DNA of 64,000 bases from Chloracidobacterium sp. (GTDB lineage Bacteria > Acidobacteriota > Blastocatellia > Pyrinomonadales > Pyrinomonadaceae), in NCBI GenBank assembly GCA_016712045.1, contig JADJRV010000019.1:54266-118265 (forward strand). The letters run 5' to 3'. The position numbers were made by a program, and so were the translations under genes. The notes under the pieces are model-generated. The model did not search any database, had not been told where the DNA came from, and was given only the letters and a program-made list of their open reading frames with translations. Shown in pieces: positions 1 to 8,330 of this stretch (position 1 is the stretch's first letter; every line of letters begins with the position of its first letter).

Positions 1-709
1 GCTGTTCGGGGTCGAGTTCCCAGACATGAAAGTAAAATATGAACGGATCCTCATGTTTGTCGTGCCAATTTTTCACCGCTTTACGCATCAGCGTGTAGGG
101 CAACTGGCGGAAATAATTACCGCCCGAGATCGGTAACAGGCCGACGCCGAGATCGGTCGTCGAATATGGAAATTCCCAGATCGAGCGGTCGCCAAGCTGT
201 ATCTCGTGTGCAATACGTTTTGCTTTTTCAGTTTTTGACGTGGGTAAGAATGACGCGTCGTAGGTAAACCCCTCGTCCGCGAGCGTGTCCAAAACCCAGC
301 CGCTTTGGTCAAACGCCAGCTTTTCGGCGGCGCGATAGCCGATCACTTTTTGTCCGCAGGCGTCTTCGATCACACGGTTTGTGCGGCGGAGGTCCCCGCG
401 AAATTCGTTTGGCGTCAGATTGCGTGGGCTGCGGTGATAAAATCCACGGCTTGCGACTTCGTGGCCGCGCGAGGCGATCTCGCGGATCAGGTCTGGATTG
501 GCCTCAGCGATCCAACCCAGCACAAAAAACGTAGCTTTGGTGTCGTAGCGATCGAGCAGGTCGAGTGTTTTTAGGGTGTTTTGCTCGTATCGAGGTTCAA
601 AATTCTGCCAGTTGCGCTGTTGAATAAGATTCTCAAACGCTCCGACATGAAAATAATCCTCGACCAGAATGGTCAGCAGGCTTTTTGATCTTTTTAACTC
701 GGCACTCAT
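1..709 (-). CDS. Polysaccharide deacetylase family protein (XrtA/PEP-CTERM-locus type), 3' end beyond window
   Basis: About 236 N-terminal residues are visible; the C-terminus runs off the left edge. The protein reads as a NodB-type deacetylase of the group found in exosortase/PEP-CTERM exopolysaccharide loci. It opens with a V-E-D-Y-F-H-V motif (residues 16-22), followed by a TKATFFVLGW core and an R-G-H-E-V-A-S segment. Such enzymes remove N-acetyl groups from surface polysaccharide. Oddity: the metal-binding HxxxH motif expected near residues 88-92 reads R-G-F-Y-H, so the first His is Arg and only His92 remains. The Asp normally two residues before VED is Leu. Activity may therefore be altered or lost. 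The start ATG at 709 fits the family. It lies downstream of wecB on the same strand, which suggests one polysaccharide cluster continuing to the left. Confidence 0.8.
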   Translation of the reverse strand, partial: MSAELKRSKSLLTILVEDYFHVGAFENLIQQRNWQNFEPRYEQNTLKTLDLLDRYDTKATFFVLGWIAEANPDLIREIASRGHEVASRGFYHRSPRNLTPNEFRGDLRRTNRVIEDACGQKVIGYRAAEKLAFDQSGWVLDTLADEGFTYDASFLPTSKTEKAKRIAHEIQLGDRSIWEFPYSTTDLGVGLLPISGGNYFRQLPYTLMRKAVKNWHDKHEDPFIFYFHVWELDPEQ

Positions 710-935
710 ATTCGATCCTAAAAAGTGTGCTCCGGCCGGGCCGGACGCCAAAAACCTTTTGTGGGAAGACGGGGTCGTGTATTGCGTTTTCCTGTTTATC
801 GCGGGGCTGCCGAATAAACATGAAAGGAGCCGGGTGCAAACGCCCGAAGTACGCTCCTTTGTTAATAAACTTTTAAACGGGTTGAGTTTCCGTATTTAGA
901 GTGAAGTTTTTTTACGAAGTGGGAATGGTGGCAGA

Positions 936-2085
936 TCAGAAAAGAGTGCCTTGATCGACTTTTGCGGCGCGGTCTTTGGCGGCAAGCTTTTCCTCGATGA
1001 CGCGGACGATCCTCGCGGCCGAGCGGCCGTCGCCAAATGGGTTTGCGACCTCTTTGACAGATTTGATCCACGTTTCGACCGAATAATTTTCCTCGAGCAT
1101 CTGTTTCAGAGAGCCGGGGCTGTTGCCGATGAGTTTTGAGACGCCGGAGCGTATCGCCTCGGGCCGCTCGGTGTTTTCACGCATTACGAGCAGCGGTTTG
1201 CCTAATGATGGAGCCTCTTCTTGCACGCCGCCGGAATCCGACACGATCAGCCACGCGGAGCGCATAATAGCCAAAAAGTCCGAATAATCGAGCGGGTCGA
1301 GCAGATATATCCGCTCGCGTTTGCCGAGGATCTCTTTGGCGATGCCCTTAACATTTGGGTTTGGGTGGACCGGGAAAAACAGACAGACATTTTCGCGTCT
1401 TATCGACAAAATCACGGAGCACTTTGAGATTTGTCGTCATCGTCGAGCCAAAGCTCTCGCGGCGGTGCGTCGTCAGCAACAGACGCTTTTTGCCCTCGGT
1501 CTTTTTGATCAGCTCGGCGATCTCGGGGCTGACGTCGAGATTTTTGAGCATGTGCTTCATCGCATCGACGACAGGGTTGCCGGTGACAAAGATCTTTTCG
1601 GACGGCACATCCTCAGCGAGCAGGTTACGGCGGTTCTTTTCGGTCGCGGCAAAGTGAAACGATGCGATCTGCGACACGACACGGCGGTTCATCTCCTCAG
1701 GATACGGGCTCATCAGATTACCCGAACGCAAACCAGCCTCGACATGGCCGACAGGTATCTTCCGATAAAATCCGGCCAATGCCCCGGCAAGCGTCGTGGT
1801 TGTATCACCCTGTACCAAGATCAGATCGGGTTTCTCCAGTGCGAGTATTTTGTCGAGTTTTGACATCACCCGCGAACAGACATCGGACGGCGATTGGTTG
1901 CGTTTCATCACGCCGAGATCAAAATCGACATCGATCTCGAGCGACGCGAGAAACGGCGTGAGCAGGTGTTTGTGCTGGCTGGACGAGACGACGACCGTCT
2001 GAAAAAATTTCTTTCGCAGTTCGTGGATCACAGGCGCAAGCTTGATCGCCTCGGGCCGCGTCCCAAACAGGACGAGAACCTTCAT
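936..2085 (-). CDS. wecB: UDP-N-acetylglucosamine 2-epimerase (non-hydrolysing), frameshifted
   Basis: The enzyme interconverts UDP-GlcNAc and UDP-ManNAc in the cytoplasm for surface polysaccharide synthesis. Family signatures are clear: MKVLVLFGTRPEAIKLAPVI at the N-terminus, V-Q-G-D-T-T-T-T, H-V-E-A-G-L-R-S, T-H-R-R-E-S-F-G, F-P-V-H-P-N-P-N-V, and a late S-D-S-G-G-V-Q-E-E-A motif. The start at 2085 was chosen because it opens directly on the conserved MKVL; an in-frame ATG at 2151 would add 22 unconserved residues. The reading frame changes near 1385-1415, between the LRDFVDK and ENVCLFFPVHP segments, and one extra base explains it. Both halves (2085 to about 1400, and about 1400 to 936) are otherwise complete, so a sequencing error is likely. 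It precedes the deacetylase on the same strand. Confidence 0.85.
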
Positions 2086-2243
2086 CCGCCAATCAACCGC
2101 GCTTCGCAAAATTTTTCTAGTGTTTGGTGTCACAGTGTCGTGCATAAGCATTTTAGGGCAAATCTTACGAAATTGCCCAAGTTAATACATATTTAAACAC
2201 TGCCGCGTTCCTTTTTCAATGATTTTTTCTGTTCAGCATGAAA

Positions 2244-2277
2244 ATAGGCCATCCAAAGATCGCTTCGGACGGCCTAT
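2244..2277 (-). terminator. Rho-independent terminator after the ferredoxin gene
   Basis: Inverted arms ATAGGCC (2244-2250) and GGCCTAT (2271-2277) extend inwards with a G-U pair when read on the minus strand. A TTTTC stretch follows. It lies just beyond the stop of the ferredoxin gene and separates it from wecB. Confidence 0.6.
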
Positions 2278-2300
2278 ATGAAATTCTAAAACGAGACTAT

Positions 2301-2597
2301 TTACTCCGGCGGGCCGGAGCAGCCGGGGCCCATGAGGGCCGGGATCTTGGTGCTGATGATCGGGTAATTTTCGGCCTCGGCGTTCTTTTCGAGCCAATCC
2401 ATATATTCTTCGGGTATCGACATGTCGGAAAAGATGGCTTCGACGGGGCATTCGGGCAGACATGCGTCACAGTCGATGCAGTTGTCAGGATTGATCAAAA
2501 GCCGGTCAGGCGTCTCGTGAAAAGCCTCGACGGGACAGACGGCGGCGCAATCGGTGTACTTACAATCGACGCACGGCGGTGTAGTGATATAGGTCAT
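2301..2597 (-). CDS. fdxA: Ferredoxin with two iron-sulfur clusters (FdxA-like)
   Basis: A 98-residue low-potential electron carrier of the cytoplasm. Cysteines 9, 12, 17 and 21 and then 40, 43, 46 and 50 give two cluster motifs, each ending in CPVEA. This matches the bacterial FdxA/7Fe-8Fe ferredoxins, which carry a 3Fe-4S and a 4Fe-4S centre; the extra Cys12 would allow two 4Fe-4S centres. The C-terminal half (I-P-E-E-Y-M-D-W) matches the usual FdxA tail, ending in a short Gly/Pro-rich extension. An AGGAG motif lies about 13 nt upstream of the ATG. It is divergent from glpX. The redox partner is not evident from neighbours. Confidence 0.9.
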   Translation of the reverse strand: MTYITTPPCVDCKYTDCAAVCPVEAFHETPDRLLINPDNCIDCDACLPECPVEAIFSDMSIPEEYMDWLEKNAEAENYPIISTKIPALMGPGCSGPPE

Positions 2598-2745
2598 TTA
2601 CTTTTGAAATTCTCCTCTTTTTCTAGCACGTAGCAACTTAAAACCGTAATATCCTGAGTCTAACTTGTCAAATCCGCCTTAACAAGTGGTAAAATGCCGT
2701 AATAAGCTAACCAGAAGCGGGTCAATTTCCGTAAGGGAAACAAGA

Positions 2746-3789
2746 ATGAAAACTATTAAAGCAGAACGCGAATTATCGCTCGATTTTTTGCGTGTGACCG
2801 AGGCAGCGGCGATCGAATCGGCCAAAACAATGGGCCAGGGCGACCGCAAATACAGTGACCACGTCGCCGTCGAAGCGATGCGCGAGGTAATGGACACCGT
2901 CCCGATGCGCGGCCGCATCGTCATCGGCGAGGGCGAACGCGACGAGGCTCCGATGCTCTACATCGGCGAAGAAGTCGGCGGCGGCATCTTTTCAGAGGAT
3001 GCACGGGCAGAATTTCCGGAGGTCGATATCGCGGTCGATCCGCTAGAGGGAACAAATCTGTGTGCTCTTGGTGCAAACAACGCCATTGCGGTTTTGGCAG
3101 CAGCGGAACGCGGCGGGCTGCTTAACGCACCTGACCTGTACATGGACAAGATCGTCGTCGGACCTTCGTGTCGTGGTGCGGTCGATATCGATGCTCCGGT
3201 TACGGAAAATCTTAAAAACATCGCACGGCGGCTTGGGCGTGATGTCGATGATCTGACCGTTATGTGTTTGGACCGTGCGCGGCACAAGGCCCTGATCGAT
3301 GAAGTCCGTGCGGCCGGGGCGCGTATTCGTCTGATCTCGGACGGCGACCTTTCGGCAGGCATCTCGGCGGCGGTGGCCGGAACGAACATCCATGCTCTGA
3401 TGGGCATCGGCGGAGCTCCTGAGGGCGTCATTACAGCGGCGGCGATGAAATGCCTCAACGGCGAGATACTCGCCAAGCTCGTCTGGGATCCCGAAAGATT
3501 AGGTGTCGATAAATCGAAAGTGCCGCCGCATGACGAGGTGATGAAACGCCTCGATGAAATGGGCATCAACGACCCGAACAAGGTCTATGACACTAACGAT
3601 CTCGCTCCCGGCAAAAAGATAATCTTTGCCGCAACGGGCGTGACTGACGGTGCTCTGCTACGCGGTGTGCGGTTCTTTGGCTCGGGCAAGCGGACACATT
3701 CGGTGGTAATGACGACCGACAGTAAGAGCATCCGCTTTGTCGATACCGTTCACGTTGAGGGCGGACCCGACGCAGTTATTAGGTTTTAG
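2746..3789 (+). CDS. glpX: Fructose-1,6-bisphosphatase class II
   Basis: A 347-residue cytoplasmic GlpX-type phosphatase that converts fructose 1,6-bisphosphate to fructose 6-phosphate in gluconeogenesis. The metal/substrate motif D-P-L-E-G-T-N lies near residues 98-104. The N-terminal R-V-T-E-A-A-A segment, the K-I-V-V-G-P segment and the I-G-G-A-P-E-G-V segment are all typical. The start at 2746 was preferred over an in-frame ATG 60 nt upstream because it matches the family N-terminus and has a TAAGGGA ribosome site 7 nt before it. It could share the 2598-2745 divergent region with the ferredoxin gene, where a weak promoter-like TTGTCA/TAAAAT pair is visible. The pgi gene at 58.5 kb acts on its product. 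Confidence 0.93.
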   Translation: MKTIKAERELSLDFLRVTEAAAIESAKTMGQGDRKYSDHVAVEAMREVMDTVPMRGRIVIGEGERDEAPMLYIGEEVGGGIFSEDARAEFPEVDIAVDPLEGTNLCALGANNAIAVLAAAERGGLLNAPDLYMDKIVVGPSCRGAVDIDAPVTENLKNIARRLGRDVDDLTVMCLDRARHKALIDEVRAAGARIRLISDGDLSAGISAAVAGTNIHALMGIGGAPEGVITAAAMKCLNGEILAKLVWDPERLGVDKSKVPPHDEVMKRLDEMGINDPNKVYDTNDLAPGKKIIFAATGVTDGALLRGVRFFGSGKRTHSVVMTTDSKSIRFVDTVHVEGGPDAVIRF

Positions 3790-3796
3790 CGTAAAA

Positions 3797-3811
3797 TGAC
3801 TAGCTTAGTCA
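3797..3811. promoter_or_regulatory. 15-bp perfect palindrome between glpX and the radical SAM gene
   Basis: TGACTA-GCT-TAGTCA sits 7 nt after the glpX stop and about 40 nt before the next start codon. It has no T-tract, so an operator is more plausible than a terminator. The regulator is unknown. Confidence 0.35.
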
Positions 3812-3852
3812 GCGTGATTGAGTTAGGATTCAATATTGTTTGGAGGATATGA

Positions 3853-5703
3853 ATGAGTAGTGTTAGTGAGCAGAATACAAACGGCAACGGCCATGTAAAT
3901 GGCAACGGCCATAAAACGAATGGAACCAAACCGGCGGACGATCAGGGTAAATTGATCGTGCTGACGGCTCCGTTGACCGAGGCGATCGATCACGCCGGGT
4001 ATTTTATTCAAATGGCGATGGCGTCGATCCCCATATGGATGGAGCCGGTCATCAACCGTAAATATCCGAAATGGCGTGAGGTCGAGCATTACGGCGACGG
4101 CTCGGCAAAATATATGCCGGCCGGTGTCCGCTTGGTCGAAAAGTCGCTTTCCCGTGTTTACGAGAGTGACGACATTGTCTCGTGCTATCCCGAGGATCTC
4201 GAGAAATTTATCGGCCCGCGTACTCGTGTTATCGGTGTTTCGACGCATAATCCGCTTGGTGTGACCTTTGCGGCGGGTGTTTATACATCGATCTTTGGCT
4301 CGTCAAAGATGCCGATCAATTCTCATTACTCACGTGAGCTGTTTGCTCAGATCAAAGGCAATCAGTACCGCGATAATTTCAAGGTGATCGTCGGCGGCTC
4401 AGGCGGCTGGCAGATCATCCAGACCGATCTTTACGAAGAGTTGGGCATCGATTGTGTCGTAGACGGACGCAGCGAATCGACCGATACGCTCGATCTGTTT
4501 GCCAAGGCGATCCGTCAGGAAGAACTGCCGAAAGAGGTAGTCGTAAAACATCCGGTCGATCGCGATTCGATCATGTTCCCCGACACGCGAACGACATTTG
4601 GCGTGGTCGAAATGACCACGGGCTGCGGCCGTCGCTGTAAATTCTGCGTGCCCGATCTCAATCCGCAGATCGATCTGCCAAAAGACAAGATCATGGGTGC
4701 CGTGCTTGCTAATGTCCGAGAGGGCAACAAGCAGATCTCGCTGGCGACCGAGGATATGTTTATCTGGGGTCAGGTGCATACCGACATTCCGTTCTATTTT
4801 CCAAACCGCGAGGCTCTGCTCGATCTGTACGGCTCGATCGTCGATACTCCGGGCGTTGAGCAGCACGTGCTCAGCCACGCGACTATCGCTCCGGCGGTCG
4901 TCGATCCGGTTCTTATTAAAGAGCTATCGGATATGCTGCTGCCTAAGAGCCCGATCCATTTCCCGTACCTGAGTACCCATCCCGAGAAAAAGGCGCTTGC
5001 CCCGCTTATTGGTCTTGAGACCGGCTCGATCAAGATGGCGAAAAAAGTCATGGCGAGTAAGGGAGTGCCGTTCTCGATCGACCATTGGCAGAGCGTTGTT
5101 CTCGAAGGCCTCAGGGTCATGAACGAGAACAATTGGTTCCCGGCAATGACGCTGATCGTTGGTAACCCCGACGAGACCGACGAAGACAACATGGCGACGC
5201 TCGATCTCATTTATGAGATGGAACGCCGCGGGTTGTTTGCGTTCCTCATCCCGTCGATCTTTACGCCGCTCCACGATACACGCATGGAGATGGAAAAAGG
5301 CGTCACCCAGACCCGCGATCTGACTCCGCTGCAATGGCAGTTGATGATGAAATGCTGGAAGATGAACCTGCGTCCCGGCCAGTATAGCTGGTGGGGCCCG
5401 ACCGCTTGGCGGCTCGGCTCGATCGGTATGTGGCTGTATAAGCTTCGTCGGCTCAACGGGCCAAACTTTACCTATCCGCTGCTGATGTTCGCCGGATTGC
5501 TATCCGAAAAACGGCTCGCAAAAATGGGCAAGATCTACACCGGAAAGCCGATCGAGGTCAAAACCCGTGCCGAGCTGCTCGCAACGCTCAAGCCTAATAT
5601 GCTCAAGCATTTGCGTGAAGATTGCGGCGATCTGCCAGAGGAAGAATTGGCAAGACGTGCCGCCGCTAAGGCTGCCCCGGCCGCCGAAGCAGCGACCGTT
5701 TAA
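3853..5703 (+). CDS. B12-binding-domain radical SAM protein
   Basis: A 616-residue protein. A low-complexity Asn/Gly/His-rich head (residues 8-28) leads into a cobalamin-binding-like Rossmann region with V-I-G-V-S-T-H-N-P-L-G and V-I-V-G-G-S-G-G segments. A radical SAM core follows, with C-G-R-R-C-K-F-C at Cys258, Cys262 and Cys265 (CxxxCxxC) and a later G-L-E-T-G-S SAM-contact motif. Such enzymes usually carry out methylations or rearrangements on unactivated carbons; the substrate here cannot be told from sequence. A strong GGAGG site precedes the ATG by 7 nt. The DUF2085 gene begins only 14 nt after the stop, so the two are probably co-transcribed. The Ala-rich tail is probably disordered. 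Confidence 0.85.
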   Translation: MSSVSEQNTNGNGHVNGNGHKTNGTKPADDQGKLIVLTAPLTEAIDHAGYFIQMAMASIPIWMEPVINRKYPKWREVEHYGDGSAKYMPAGVRLVEKSLSRVYESDDIVSCYPEDLEKFIGPRTRVIGVSTHNPLGVTFAAGVYTSIFGSSKMPINSHYSRELFAQIKGNQYRDNFKVIVGGSGGWQIIQTDLYEELGIDCVVDGRSESTDTLDLFAKAIRQEELPKEVVVKHPVDRDSIMFPDTRTTFGVVEMTTGCGRRCKFCVPDLNPQIDLPKDKIMGAVLANVREGNKQISLATEDMFIWGQVHTDIPFYFPNREALLDLYGSIVDTPGVEQHVLSHATIAPAVVDPVLIKELSDMLLPKSPIHFPYLSTHPEKKALAPLIGLETGSIKMAKKVMASKGVPFSIDHWQSVVLEGLRVMNENNWFPAMTLIVGNPDETDEDNMATLDLIYEMERRGLFAFLIPSIFTPLHDTRMEMEKGVTQTRDLTPLQWQLMMKCWKMNLRPGQYSWWGPTAWRLGSIGMWLYKLRRLNGPNFTYPLLMFAGLLSEKRLAKMGKIYTGKPIEVKTRAELLATLKPNMLKHLREDCGDLPEEELARRAAAKAAPAAEAATV

Positions 5704-5717
5704 GTAAATAAAAAGTA

Positions 5718-6251
5718 ATGACCGAGCCGGCCTCGAATTACGTCTCGCTTGACCTCGCAGCTAAAATGCGAAAACAAGCGATACGGGTTTGGATGGCCGG
5801 TTTTGTCGTTGTTGGAACTTGGGTTTTGCTGACCGTTGTCGCTCCGCTGGCCAAGGCGAATGGCTTTGTTGGCGTTTCCTCACCGCTCTACAGTTTCTTT
5901 AGCTATATCTGCCATCAAATATCGGATCGCTCGTTTCACGTCGAGGGTGAACAGTTCGCCGTATGTTCGCGATGTTTCGGCGTGTATTTCGGACTGGCAT
6001 TCGGCTTTGCCATCTATCCACTCTGGCGAAACATCACTGAGATCGAGCCGCTTCCGCGTTTCTGGCTGTTTCTTTCGCTCATCCCGATCGGCATCGACTG
6101 GTCGCTGACCATCTTTGGTATTTGGGAAAACACACACCTTTCACGTTTCATCACCGGCCTGATCCTGGGCGTCGCCTGCGCGACATACATCGTTCCGGCG
6201 ATCGTCGAGATAACGCGAAATCTCACTCAAAGAAAAAGTAGCCACAGATAA
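5718..6251 (+). CDS. DUF2085 family small membrane protein
   Basis: A 177-residue inner-membrane protein with about four hydrophobic segments. The DUF2085 signature is clear: C-H-Q-x-x-x-R-S-F in the first third, then F-A-V-C-S-R-C-F-G-V-Y-F-G, giving three conserved Cys and one His that could bind a metal. The function of the family is unknown. It follows the radical SAM gene by 14 nt, so a shared operon is likely. Its last codons (S-S-H-R-stop) lie inside the left arm of the dispersed repeat at 6239, so the repeat provides the stop codon. Confidence 0.8.
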   Translation: MTEPASNYVSLDLAAKMRKQAIRVWMAGFVVVGTWVLLTVVAPLAKANGFVGVSSPLYSFFSYICHQISDRSFHVEGEQFAVCSRCFGVYFGLAFGFAIYPLWRNITEIEPLPRFWLFLSLIPIGIDWSLTIFGIWENTHLSRFITGLILGVACATYIVPAIVEITRNLTQRKSSHR

Positions 6252-6325
6252 ACACAGATAGACACAGATGAGAAGATTTAGTTATTTAATTCTTATCCGT
6301 GTTTATCTGTGTCCATCTGTGGCTA
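6239..6325. repeat. Dispersed 10-nt-period inverted repeat, copy 1
   Basis: The left arm is three tandem units of CACAGATNNA with a 10-nt period. The right arm is their reverse complement, and about 25 nt separate the arms. The outermost TAGCCACAG/CTGTGGCTA pair perfectly. Related copies lie at 17116, 18597, 26729 and 41218, with a half copy at 28394. It overlaps the 3' end of the DUF2085 gene and could act as a hairpin terminator. Confidence 0.85.
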
Positions 6326-6386
6326 ATTTTCTCAGTCCGAACTTTTATTGACTCGGTTTCGTAAAAAGAGCAAGATTGAAAAACAC

Positions 6387-6668
6387 ATGAGTTTTACCAG
6401 AGAATCTGCCGCTGAGCTTGCAATAACCGACCTTGCCAAACGTTTAAATATTGACGTGGGTAGCGTCGACGTCGTTGATATCGATGACAAAGATTTCCCC
6501 GATATGTCGCTCGGTGCGGCTATTGACGGCGAGATGTCGGCACAGATGATCTCAAGCGGATGGCTGATAAAACTGTCGGCAGATAGTGAAAATTACGAGT
6601 ATCGTGCCGATAAATATCAGCTACGACTGCACAACTTCAAGGGTAAGAATTACGTCATACAGTCATAG
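6387..6668 (+). CDS. Hypothetical 93-aa protein next to an S8 peptidase
   Basis: No family recognised. The protein is small and acidic, with an N-terminal helix (A-E-L-A-I-T-D-L-A-K-R-L) followed by probable beta strands. There is no signal peptide and no Cys. An in-frame upstream ATG at 6348 would add 13 basic residues encoded right beside the repeat, so 6387 was preferred. It ends 15 nt before the S8 protease gene, so the two are probably co-transcribed. A chaperone or inhibitor role for the protease is possible on position alone and is not shown by sequence. Confidence 0.6.
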   Translation: MSFTRESAAELAITDLAKRLNIDVGSVDVVDIDDKDFPDMSLGAAIDGEMSAQMISSGWLIKLSADSENYEYRADKYQLRLHNFKGKNYVIQS

Positions 6669-6683
6669 ATCGAGGTTTTTTCT

Positions 6684-8129
6684 ATGAATCGCAATAATAT
6701 ATGGATACATATCGGCATCGCTGTGGTTTTGATCACGATGGCCGCAGTTTTGGGGCAGATCGGCCGCTGGAAAGAGTCTCTGCATGACCGCTCGGACGCC
6801 GTTCAAAAGCGGGTCGAAACGATCAAAGCTGACCAAATAGGCGCTAATACAGCACCGGAGGTGCTCGTGCGTTTCAAACCCGGCGTCAGCCTTTCTCAGA
6901 TCAGGTCGATAGCAACGGCGAATCACGATGCTCTCACAGACGAGATCGAATCCGTCAGCGGCCTCGCGGTCATTGACGATCTCGACAACGCCGATGCTCA
7001 GTCGGTCGCCGACCAATACGCAGCTATGAGCGACACGGTGGCCTATGCTGAGGTTAATTACCGGATTAAGCTCGATGATCCGATCCAAAAAGACGAGATT
7101 AAAGATGGCTTGTATCGCGAAACGACAGCCGAAATGCCAAACGATCCGCTATTCGGCGATCAATGGGCGCTCAATAACCTGGGACAGGACGGTGGTACGA
7201 AGCGGGCTGACATTGACGCTCTTGAGGCATGGTCTAAGACCAAGGGCAGCGATGAGGTTGTCGTAGCCGTGCTCGACAGCGGCGTTGATTTTACGCACGT
7301 CGATCTCAAGGGAAATATGTGGACGCGTCCGGCAAATGTCCCGGCGTACGCAGACGACGAGCTTGGCACCTTTAACGACATGAACGGCTATAACGGCACT
7401 GACAAGATCGCTGACCCGATGGACGACAATGGCCACGGCACGCATTGCGCCGGCATCATCGGGGCCGAGGGCGACAATGGCGAAGGCATCACGGGCATCA
7501 ATCAAAAGGTCAAGATCATGCCGCTCAAGTTTTTAGGTCGTGGCGGAATGGGAACGACCGAGGATGCGATCGAGGCGATCAACTACGCCATCGACCGTAA
7601 AAAGAACGGCGTCAATATCCGCATCATCAGCGCAAGCTGGGGCTCGACATCCAAATCAAAAGCGCTTGAGGACACGATCCGTGCCGCTGGTGACGCTGGC
7701 ATTTTGTTTATCGCCGCCGCCGGAAATGACGGCTCCAATAACGACAGCCGGCCGCATTACCCGTCGAATTACGATCTACCAAACGTCATCAGCGTCGCCG
7801 CGCTCGACCGCAACGACCGGCTCGCGGGCTTTTCAAACTTTGGCGTTAAAACCGTCCACATCGCCGCTCCGGGCAAAGATATCCTTTCCACTTGGCTTAA
7901 TGGTGCATATCGCGAGGCTTCGGGTACGTCGATGGCGACGCCTTATGTTTCAGGCGTTGCGGCCCTCATCATTGCCGCTGAACCAAAGATCTCGATGGAA
8001 AAGCTCCGCGAGCGTCTGCTATCGACAGCCGATAAGATCGATACGCTCGACGGCAAAGTCGCGACCGGCGGACGTATCTGCGCGGCAAATGCCATTGCCG
8101 GTAAGGTGCTAAACCATCTGCAACATTAG
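6684..8129 (+). CDS. S8 family subtilisin-like serine peptidase, exported
   Basis: A 481-residue secreted or membrane-anchored protease. An N-terminal hydrophobic segment (about residues 7-24) precedes a fervidolysin-like propeptide (about 50-125, starting A-P-E-V-L-V-R-F-K-P-G). The catalytic domain has Asp198 in V-L-D-S-G-V-D, His251 in D-N-G-H-G-T-H-C-A-G and Ser416 in S-G-T-S-M-A-T-P, so the triad is complete. The oxyanion-region A-A-G-N-D is also present. It ends soon after the catalytic domain with no C-terminal secretion domain. A strong hairpin at 8199 closes the unit. It probably degrades extracellular or periplasmic protein. Confidence 0.92.
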   Translation: MNRNNIWIHIGIAVVLITMAAVLGQIGRWKESLHDRSDAVQKRVETIKADQIGANTAPEVLVRFKPGVSLSQIRSIATANHDALTDEIESVSGLAVIDDLDNADAQSVADQYAAMSDTVAYAEVNYRIKLDDPIQKDEIKDGLYRETTAEMPNDPLFGDQWALNNLGQDGGTKRADIDALEAWSKTKGSDEVVVAVLDSGVDFTHVDLKGNMWTRPANVPAYADDELGTFNDMNGYNGTDKIADPMDDNGHGTHCAGIIGAEGDNGEGITGINQKVKIMPLKFLGRGGMGTTEDAIEAINYAIDRKKNGVNIRIISASWGSTSKSKALEDTIRAAGDAGILFIAAAGNDGSNNDSRPHYPSNYDLPNVISVAALDRNDRLAGFSNFGVKTVHIAAPGKDILSTWLNGAYREASGTSMATPYVSGVAALIIAAEPKISMEKLRERLLSTADKIDTLDGKVATGGRICAANAIAGKVLNHLQH

Positions 8130-8198
8130 ACTAACGATTTGGAACAATTGCTCCGAATTGGGGCATGTAGACGTTCATTTAACAAAAAATAATCGAAA

Positions 8199-8234
8199 CG
8201 TAAAGCCTTGTGAAAACAGGGCTTTACGCTTTTG
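8199..8234 (+). terminator. Terminator after the S8 peptidase gene
   Basis: Arms CGTAAAGCC and GGCTTTACG with a short A-rich loop are followed by CTTTTGTG. The upstream side is A-rich, so it may work in both directions. Confidence 0.75.
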
Positions 8235-8330
8235 TGGGCACTATTATCGCCGAATGGCACGCTCTTTGCCATTAATGGCAGTGAGCAATGGCCAAATCAT
8301 TGCCCGAGTTTTATGAAAAGGGAGACAACA

